Assembly (NCBI GenBank): GCA_964034945.1
Contig: OZ035961.1
Coordinates: forward strand, 66,872,031-66,936,030
Direction of reading: 5' to 3'
Source: Chrysopilus asiliformis
Lineage: Eukaryota; Arthropoda; Insecta; Diptera; Rhagionidae
Length of the DNA: 64,000 nucleotides
Position numbers and translations under genes: made by a program. Under the pieces are notes generated by a model. That model saw only the letters and a list, made by a program, of their open reading frames with translations. It made no database searches and was not told the origin of the DNA. Shown piece by piece: positions 57,370 through 64,000 of this stretch; the first letter of the stretch is position 1, and each line of letters begins with the position of its first letter.

Positions 57370-58280
57370 ACTTTCTGGAATAATCGTAGATATGTGGGAA
57401 AAAAGGAAGTCAACAATCTCCGACGATATACCCCAACGTTGAAGGGACTGCCCTGGAACAACGTCTTAAGTCTACCTCCTTATGCAGATCGACTTGCGCT
57501 GCTAAATTTAAAAAGTTTAAAAGAAAGAAGGAGTATCACAAAGACTACCTTTATGTTCAAATTGTTGACGGGACTGATTAGCTCGCCTCAAATATTAGAA
57601 AATTTATCTATACTTACTCCTTCTCGTCCACTTAAGGTGGGTTTAGAAACACGAGCATTTTCATTTTTACTGGCAAAGTGAGCGGGATAGCGAAATTCAA
57701 ATTTACGTGCGCAAAAAGTCGATCACATCAGTGTCTCACACGTACTTTCCCTTCCACTTTATGGCGAACTGTCACTGCACATCACCTTCTCGCAGCAATA
57801 CGTTTGTTATCACTTCAATTTCACCTAACAAAATCATTTTGTGTGATGTTATAATGAATAACATAATTATTATTACCTCCCGTTTCCATTTAAAATGCGT
57901 AGCTTTCAAATAAACATCGAACTTAACCTTACTTTTGCTGGCTGCCATAATTCCCCATAATTCAGGGGTAACATTTTGCTGGCAGGGCGGGGAAGTCCAA
58001 TGTGTTTGTTGTTGTTTACTGCCATAACTTTCCTATCGTCGACGAAAATTATGGATAGTAAAACCACTACATGCAAGCAAAATTTCCAGTAAAATTTTTA
58101 CTGAGTGTTTTCCCGTCCCTTTCCCACTTGGTGAAAAAGTCATAAGAAATTTGGCATTTCACTCACTTTGCCAGTAAAAATGAAAATGCTCGTGTTTCTA
58201 AACCCACCTTTAGATGTCATAACTTTCTTCATGTTGCTATGCATCGTACAAACTATGGTCTTAACGAACCTATATCTAAC
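57370..58280 (+). mobile_element. LINE fragment interrupted by a MITE
   Basis: 57394-57634 encodes the distal part of a non-LTR reverse transcriptase (LPWNNVLSLPPYADRLALL, LKERRSITKTTFMFKLL). After the MITE at 57635-58209 the same reading continues (HRTNYGLNEPI, about 58240-58280), the usual C-terminal motif of such elements. The fragment is 5'-truncated and interrupted, so inactive. Confidence 0.8.
57635..58209. mobile_element. MITE with TTA duplication, copy 1
   Basis: Inverted ends AGGTGGGTTTAGAAACACGA and its complement (match extends about 45 bp to ACTGGCAAAGTGAG), flanked by TTA (57632-57634, 58210-58212). Inserted in the LINE fragment. Copy 2 is at 60774-61790. Confidence 0.85.
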
Positions 58281-58683
58281 ATATCGCACATGGTCCCGTA
58301 GACTGTAGTATCTCAAAAAAATGTGTTTTTGAGTAATTATTCCATTATGTAAAGGAAAATTGACTGAATCAAATGAAAAACAAATTTAAATGTAAATGTA
58401 GTCCTAAAATTTAATTATTTTTGGTTTTTTAAATTCCCATTTTCTAAAATTTAAATTAATTTTGTGGAAAACAAACCTAACTCTATCTTTTATTATTGAA
58501 AAAAAAATGAAGCAAATGATCTGTAAATTATTATCAAAAGAGTAATAAATTGAAATATTACTGTACAGACAACAGAAAAAACAATTATTTATAAACAATT
58601 ATTTTGAAATGAAAACTTTGAATGCGTTTTTCTTGAAATGGCAGATTTTGAGATACTACAGTCTACGGGACCATGTGCGATAT
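58281..58683. mobile_element. MITE, 403 bp
   Basis: Perfect inverted ends: ATATCGCACATGGTCCCGTA at the left and its complement at the right, matching for about 38 bp (to TATCTCAAAA). The core is AT-rich and non-coding. Confidence 0.88.
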
Positions 58684-58766
58684 GCCGTAATTTCAATTTG
58701 AAATTTGAAAATATTGATTTTAACGATAGTTTGGAGTTTCTGAAGAGTAAGCTTTAAATATGTTAT

Positions 58767-59355
58767 ACTATGTTCAGACCGACACAAAATCACGTAATTT
58801 TACGAAATGATTTAGAACTTAAACCAAAGTGTTCACACAGAGATTAAGGTAATTCTGTTTGACATTTCAACTACGTTAGTTCAAAAATGGATCGAGGAAG
58901 TTCGTGTAAACATCGGTGAAATATGTGCAAACAGAATTAGACACTTTAGACTAAAATGGAAATTATCTGTAATGAAAATAAACAATTATTTTCCATTTCA
59001 TATCTAATCGCATCAAAAACAAGTCAATTTTTTTTTGCCCCGCGTAAGTTGTTTACTAATATATCCTTTTCGCGTGCGGAACACAGCTTCTTTTTCTTAT
59101 ATTTCCGTTTTTCCAATGCAGCACAAATGTCAAAACTTCTCAAAACTGATGTGCTGAAGAGAGCTGAATAAGTGATGCAGGGTTGTATTCATTGTTTTTG
59201 CTTGATTTCGTTCGTAATTTTGTGGAAATTGCATACTTTTAGTGATTTTTGAAAACAGGTTAATGTACTGGAAATCTCGTGGTTTCGAGGAAGATTTCGT
59301 TCAAAATTACGAAAATCTTCAAAATTACGTGATTTTGTGTCGGTCTGAACATAGT
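58767..59355. mobile_element. MITE, about 589 bp
   Basis: ACTATGTTCAGACCGACACA and its complement form inverted ends of about 34 bp, continuing to ATCACGTAATTTT. No transposase. Confidence 0.85.
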
Positions 59356-59392
59356 ATTATTGTAAATAATATTAATCAGTAATCAGTATTTT

Positions 59393-59490
59393 GATGAAAT
59401 TTGTAAATAAATAAATAATAAATAAATAAATAAATAATAAATAAATAATAAATAAATAAATAAATAATAAATAAATAATAAATAAATAAA
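59393..59490. repeat. (TAAA)n-type low-complexity tract
   Basis: AATAAATAAATAAT units repeated for about 100 bases, possibly the tail of a decayed LINE. Confidence 0.85.
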
Positions 59491-59897
59491 ATAACAATCG
59501 TGAAAATCCAAACGGTTGCTGTTTGGTGGGTTACAATGAAGTTCATTGACACCTGATCATCTCCTTACAATGCGGGGCCGTTGGTGCTGTAAATGGATAA
59601 AATTACAGGCTATGCCTTTTCTAAAAATCAAAAATTAGCCTAGGGAAACCAAAACACCAATTCCAAGGTTCTTGAATCAGCAAAATCGGTCACTAATTGC
59701 CCCTTTCCCAAAAAATGGAAAAACTTGTTTCTTGAAAACCTTAAGACGTGTGGAAATTATGAAGACAAAAATAATTTTAGTTGGCTCGAGACAAATTCGA
59801 CGTGGTATTTGACGATTGGCCCGAGAGAATTGTAGCTTTCCTTATGTTTATTTTTTACATCAAAATCCACACAAAAATAATTTTTAGATAATTACGA
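59491..59897. other. Intergenic, nothing recognised
   Basis: Sequence downstream of the OST4 poly(A) site (on the minus strand). No gene supported. Confidence 0.5.
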
Positions 59898-59902
59898 ATA
59901 TA

Positions 59903-59908
59903 TTTATT
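59903..59908 (-). terminator. Poly(A) signal of OST4
   Basis: AATAAA on the minus strand (TTTATT on plus), about 180 bases past the OST4 stop codon. No other close candidate. Confidence 0.55.
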
Positions 59909-60086
59909 TTGACAACTTACATATTTAAAGGATTTAAAAAAAAAAGAACTGTGTAACACAAAATTGATCAAATAGTGGTCAGTGTGACCCAAATGCCATG
60001 AATTCTTATTTATGTTTTTGAGTTAAAGATGCAGGTCTGAAAGTAAGAATTACTTATTTCTCAAGTCTAATTTGATATCGGAAAAA

Positions 60087-60191
60087 TTACCGTCCCATGT
60101 TCGCATTGATGTAATGATAAGTGACCACCAACAGGAAAAGGAAGACTCCAAGAACGTTAGAGAAAACAGCTAACTGCACGTCAGTGATCAT
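60087..60191 (-). CDS. OST4: Oligosaccharyltransferase subunit OST4
   Basis: A 34-residue protein beginning [15 protein letters not shown] and ending HYINANMGR. This is the whole of OST4, the mini membrane subunit of the oligosaccharyltransferase complex that transfers N-glycans to nascent proteins in the ER. It has a short lumenal N-terminus (MITDVQL) and one transmembrane helix (about residues 8-27), and matches the family in length and sequence. The start codon sits four bases after a splice acceptor (TTTTCGTTTTCTAG, minus strand), so the 5' UTR is spliced and an upstream exon lies to the right. It converges with the serpin gene. There is no sign of damage; the size makes it easy to miss in automatic annotation. 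Confidence 0.96.
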   Translation of the reverse strand: MITDVQLAVFSNVLGVFLFLLVVTYHYINANMGR

Positions 60192-60195
60192 TTTT

Positions 60196-60773
60196 CTAGA
60201 AAACGAAAAAAATATTATGAGACACTCTTCGAAAATTTGTAATTTCTTTAACTTTTTACTTAAATATTTGTAACTGAATTTATAAAATTACACTTAGTTC
60301 ATTCTTATAACATTGTTGTCGATTACAAAGCATAAACAAATCAAAATATTTCAGTACTATTTTTTCATAGGTATAAATTTTTCATTTTTTGTTTGTTTAT
60401 TGTTTGTTTATTTAAAACCCGGAAGAAGGCATGGTGCCTTATAAGGTTATACAATTATATTCAAGTTACTTAAAATTAATTTAACAATATGTAACAATTC
60501 ATGAGTTTTTTCCGGTAGATTCCAGTTCCATCAGCACTAATGCAATAGTAATTAAGCGAAACCAAAATCAAGTTTTCTTTTTGAGAGTAGAATGAAAATG
60601 TGAAAAGAAAATTTTAAAATTACTGTGATAGGGAAGAGGAACCTGTATTCGACCAAGGTTTTTCAATCTCTTGAAAAAGTGTTTAAGGTAGAATCTTTAT
60701 TTTGGGCACAGAAAATTCTGTTTTAAGCTTGTCCAACCAAGCGAACAGAACATCAACAACAAGTGATGGCTTA
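60196..60773 (-). other. 5' intron region of OST4
   Basis: The acceptor next to 60196 implies an intron here. I could not place its donor or the non-coding first exon. Confidence 0.5.
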
Positions 60774-61790
60774 AGGTGGGTTTAGAAAGACGGGTATTTA
60801 TATTTTTACTGGCAAAGTGAGCGGGATAGCGACATTCAAATTTACGTGCGCAAAAAGTCGATCACATCAGTGTCTCACACGTACTTTCCCTTCCACTTTA
60901 TGGCAAACTGTCATTGCACATCACCTTCTCGCAGCAATACGTTTGTTAGCATTTCCATTTCACCTAACAATATCATTTTGTGTGATATTTAATTAAAGGC
61001 CGCCCTCCATTACCATGACTTCGGCAACTGCAAAAAAAATAGAGACACATTTATGTGAAGATACGTTGACGAGAAAGGGAGATAAGAATCAACTGCAAAA
61101 ATTTGTCGGCAACTGCAAGAATAATTTCCCGTTTTTTATGGCGATTTTATGGCGATTTCCACTACAATCACACATTGTCCCTGTAAGTGAATAGTAAGCA
61201 GGGACACATTCAAACTGTTATTATAGCGTGATGTCATTTTTCTCCTTCGCATGCATAGTCAAAAGCTTTGTTACCATGCCAATTTGAACATTATATTCAT
61301 AGCATAAGGTTTGATATGATTGCTATAAAATTGTAAAACTGGAAGGGATAGCGTTTAACTTGTATTCAGTCATTCCTTTTTAGATCTACATAAGTCTATC
61401 TTGCTCTAGTTTTCTGCATTTTTTTGCAGTTACAGAAGTCATGGTAATGGAGGAAAGCCTTAATAACATAATTAATTTTACCTCCCGTTTCCATTTAAAA
61501 TGCGTAGCTTTCACATAAACATCGAACTTAACCTTACTTTTGCTTCCTGCCATAATTCAGGGTTGGCATTTTGTTGGCAGGGCTGGGAAGTCCAATGCAT
61601 AATTCAGGGTTGGCATTTTGTTGGCAGGGCTGGGAAGTCCAATCTGCCATACTTTCCTATCGTCGATGAAAATTATGGATAGTAAAACCACTACATGCAA
61701 GCTTGCCGTCCCTTTCCCACTTGATGAAAAAATCATAAGAATTCTCACTTGCCAGTAAAAATATAAAATCCCGTCTTTCTAAACCAACCT
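60774..61790. mobile_element. MITE copy 2 with internal insertion
   Basis: Ends AGGTGGGTTTAGAAAGACGG and its complement. The body is colinear with 57635-58209 but diverged and split by the element at 60997-61459. A short direct duplication (CAGGGTTGGCATTTTGTTGG) lies near 61557-61640. TTA precedes the left end; the right flank reads TCA, so one copy has mutated. Confidence 0.8.
60997..61459. mobile_element. Nested inverted-repeat element with TTAA flanks
   Basis: Ends AGGCCGCCCTCCATTACCAT and the complement of GGCTTTCCTCCATTACCATG; both are followed by GACTTC-GGCAACTGCAAAAA-type sequence. Flanked by TTAA on both sides (60993-60996, 61460-61463), as for piggyBac-type elements. It interrupts the host MITE, whose other copy is uninterrupted at this point. 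Confidence 0.8.
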
Positions 61791-62078
61791 TCACACTGCA
61801 GCCCAAAACCGGGAACCGATTGTACAGCCGTAAGTAATAATGAGTAAGATTGTTTAAGGGAAAGCGACTTTTTTAATCATGAACATCAAATTAGCCCGGA
61901 ATTTCACAGTCAATTTTGTAGGAATCGCCGAAACTGAAGAAAACGGGATTTTCGAATGTGCGGTTGGTTTTTTGTGTGGTTTTTCGTATCACGAATATTT
62001 AAAAAGGTTAATATATTTTGTACCACGAATATTTAGATAGGTTAATATATTGTGGGGATGATATCTGATTATGAACTA

Positions 62079-63337
62079 AAGCTCAATCCAGACTACACGA
62101 TGTACGGGGTACGAGATACGAGGTTTTTGGTTTCCTCGTACATGGAACTGCATCCACACTGCACAGGGTTTTGCTCATTCGTGTACGCGGTTACCACGTA
62201 CGAGGCACAGAACTATATACATAGAACGCTCAATCTTCTATCTCTTATAAGTCATTTTTTAGCAGTTCAGTGGGGTAAAAAAATTGGGCCAAAGGGAGAC
62301 AAATATATATAAAATCTGAGTAGTTGTCACTTTTCCACTGTAAATAAGTTACTCGAACTGTCATATAATTTGACGGTTTTCATAACCTAAGTTAATTGAA
62401 CTGTCATCATATGACAGAACATGATTCGATTTCGTTTTGAAAATAAATTCAAAATAGTTTGCAGTCAATATTAAAAGTGATTATAGAATTTATTTGTGTG
62501 AATTAAATTCTGTCGCGTCATCATGCCACGGCCTAAGAAAGGCTTATCAAAATGTATTGTCGAAAGTTGTAAATTGAAAATTGCTGCGAAATTTAAATAT
62601 GATTTTATTACTGAATTAATGGGAATAAATATTTGCGTAGAATGTTTATTTAAAGTAATCACGCAGACATTTTATTCAATCAAATATAAACTAATTTTGA
62701 CACGAAGGACGGTTTCGACTATTTAACTTTGTCATTTTTTTTACATTAGTTCATTTGATTTTGATATGACTGGGTTGCTAAGATTAAAAGAAATCCTTGA
62801 GTAAACATTTTTAGGGAAATTGGGCACAAGAATGAACTTGGAAGAAAAAATATTCAGTATATTAATTTGATTAAGTTTTGTGTTTGTCCACATCTTGGTA
62901 ACAAAATCACTTGAGTGGAAGTCGGTCAAAAAGGGGGTACAGAAATCCTAACTCTCAATTAATATTTAGAATTAAAACAACAAAAATTTCTAATGCGATG
63001 GAAATTTTGGATTTATCGCCGGAAAAAATTCAAATCTTAGCGCCTTAGGTAGCTATACATTTCAATTTCAGTTCAGTGAATGAAAGTCACATGAAATGTC
63101 ATTGAAACGAAATATAGCCGGACAGAGAAAGCAATAATTTTTGACTTACTTTTAATGCTAGGCTTTATATGGCCATGAGCGTTCTATGTATATAGTTCTG
63201 TGGTACGAGGATAATCAAACAGCTTCTGATTTTACTCACTAGGTGAAAGCATGTGCAAATTTCCCATCCAAACACTCGATGTTCGGGGTACGTGCCAACC
63301 TCGTACCCCGTACATCGTGTAGTCTGGATCGAGCTTA
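62079..63337. mobile_element. Outer inverted-repeat element carrying a second transposon
   Basis: AAGCTCAATCCAGACTACAC at the left pairs with the right end reading GTGTAGTCTGGATCGAGCTT; the match continues through GATGTACGGGGTACGAG. Removing the inner element (62206-63202 plus one 8-bp copy) leaves an outer element of about 250 bp. Confidence 0.8.
62206..63202 (+). mobile_element. Non-autonomous DNA transposon with 8-bp duplication, copy 2
   Basis: Same ends (CACAGAACTATATACAT) as 48105-48986, with a perfect 8-bp duplication GTACGAGG (62198-62205, 63203-63210). A short frame at 62523-62726 starts MPRPKKGLSKCIVESCKLK and runs 67 codons, diverging from copy 1 after the second Cys. The two copies are otherwise highly similar but in opposite orientation. 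Confidence 0.88.
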
Positions 63338-63600
63338 ATACTCGGGCATCGTTCTACCGTTCCACCCTAATCTCCCAACTTATTCCTCTACGGTATATTT
63401 TCCCTAGATCACCTACCTGCATGAACGTGTGCACGATTTTTCCCTTGAGCCTTAACGTTTTCGTAGTGGAATTTAGGATTTTTTTCATTTCGCGAAGAAC
63501 AAAACTATGGGACGATTTACCATATGATGTGTTCGCACCTGACCATAACCCGCAAAGATTCAAGAACATAAACCGACAGCGACGCTAACTGTAACAAGTA
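63338..63600 (+). mobile_element. LINE fragment, C-terminal end of reverse transcriptase
   Basis: TRASFYRSTLISQLIPLRYIF is followed by RRTKLWDDLPYDVFAPDHNP and QRFKNINRQRR. The W-(N/D)-D-L-P...Q-R-F-K pattern is the usual end of non-LTR retrotransposon polyproteins. The outer MITE at 62079-63337 directly precedes it, so the 5' part is lost or displaced. Confidence 0.75.
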
Positions 63601-63650
63601 TAGTCGAGATCGCTTAAGAGAAACCTGCATAGCAAAACAAACCGCTTAAG

Positions 63651-63930
63651 CACGGCATACAGACAGACAAGGTATGCTGTAAACTTTTGATAGTCAGGTG
63701 TGACGTCATTTGTGCCGACTTTTTTTAATTAATTTTTATGTTTATTGATCACTATTTAATGCAATCAGTCCACTAATTTACAAATATCTTATTTAGATCG
63801 CACAAAAATTTAAATTACCATCCACAAAACAAAATTCCTTCTGCACTTGACGAACTAATCGGCACAAGTGACGTAGCAACGAAATGTCAGATTTGAGTTT
63901 ACAGCATACCTTGTCTGTCTGTATGCCGTG
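63651..63930. mobile_element. hAT-type MITE, 280 bp
   Basis: Ends CACGGCATACAGACAGACAA and its complement, inverted match about 35 bp, flanked by a perfect 8-bp duplication CGCTTAAG (63643-63650, 63931-63938). The core is AT-rich, without coding capacity. Confidence 0.92.
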
Positions 63931-64000
63931 CGCTTAAGAACACACAATCTAGAACCCAATGCCCTTTTTATTAGAGATGTACTGAGAATTCCCCGCTTAG

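Noticed and set aside
1..64000. CRISPR arrays, bacterial operons, riboswitches
   Set aside because: The window is eukaryotic, with spliced genes and insect-type transposons; the tandem repeats lack regular spacer structure.

Overview
The window is AT-rich eukaryotic DNA with GT-AG introns, AATAAA poly(A) signals, insect-type mariner/Tc1, hAT, Harbinger-like and non-LTR elements, and many foldback MITEs. It is most likely from an insect; I cannot name the species or order from sequence alone. Its main content is one very large plus-strand serpin gene, about 48 kb long, followed by a tiny minus-strand OST4 gene.

Layout: 1-5.2 kb is transposon-derived (a LINE fragment and a 1464-bp hAT-like element with a perfect 8-bp target duplication). 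A putative serpin promoter lies near 5.67 kb. The invariant serpin body is encoded by a large exon (5969-6855) and a short exon (7088-7229). The short exon ends inside the reactive-centre loop, after the hinge [10 protein letters not shown], in phase 1. From 7.6 to 53.7 kb there is an array of short exons. Each follows a 3' splice site, starts with two bases that complete the split codon, encodes a different reactive-site loop plus the conserved distal serpin strands (F-x-A-D/N-H-P-F ... F-x-G-R), and has its own stop codon. Most also have their own AATAAA. I count 22 well-supported cassettes, one divergent candidate (9199), one with a premature stop (31239) and two possible relics (20510, 36577). 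The design resembles Manduca serpin-1 and Drosophila Spn42Da (Spn4), but has more cassettes than the 12 known to me for Manduca.

How it works (inference): one scaffold is spliced to one of many terminal exons, giving inhibitors with different P1 residues (Arg, Lys, Tyr, Leu, Met, Glu, Gln and others) and so different protease targets. The first cassette carries a furin-type RKKR|S site and ends in HDEF, an HDEL-like ER-retrieval signal. This parallels the furin-inhibiting isoform of Drosophila Spn42Da. Neighbouring cassettes form sequence subfamilies, which points to tandem exon duplication and decay.

The introns between cassettes are loaded with transposons: mariner relics, hAT copies with 8-bp duplications, a Harbinger-like foldback family with TTA duplications and an empty site beside it, and nested MITEs. 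From 53.7 kb onward come flanking DNA, OST4 (60087-60191, minus strand) and a dense block of nested MITEs and LINE fragments to the end of the window.
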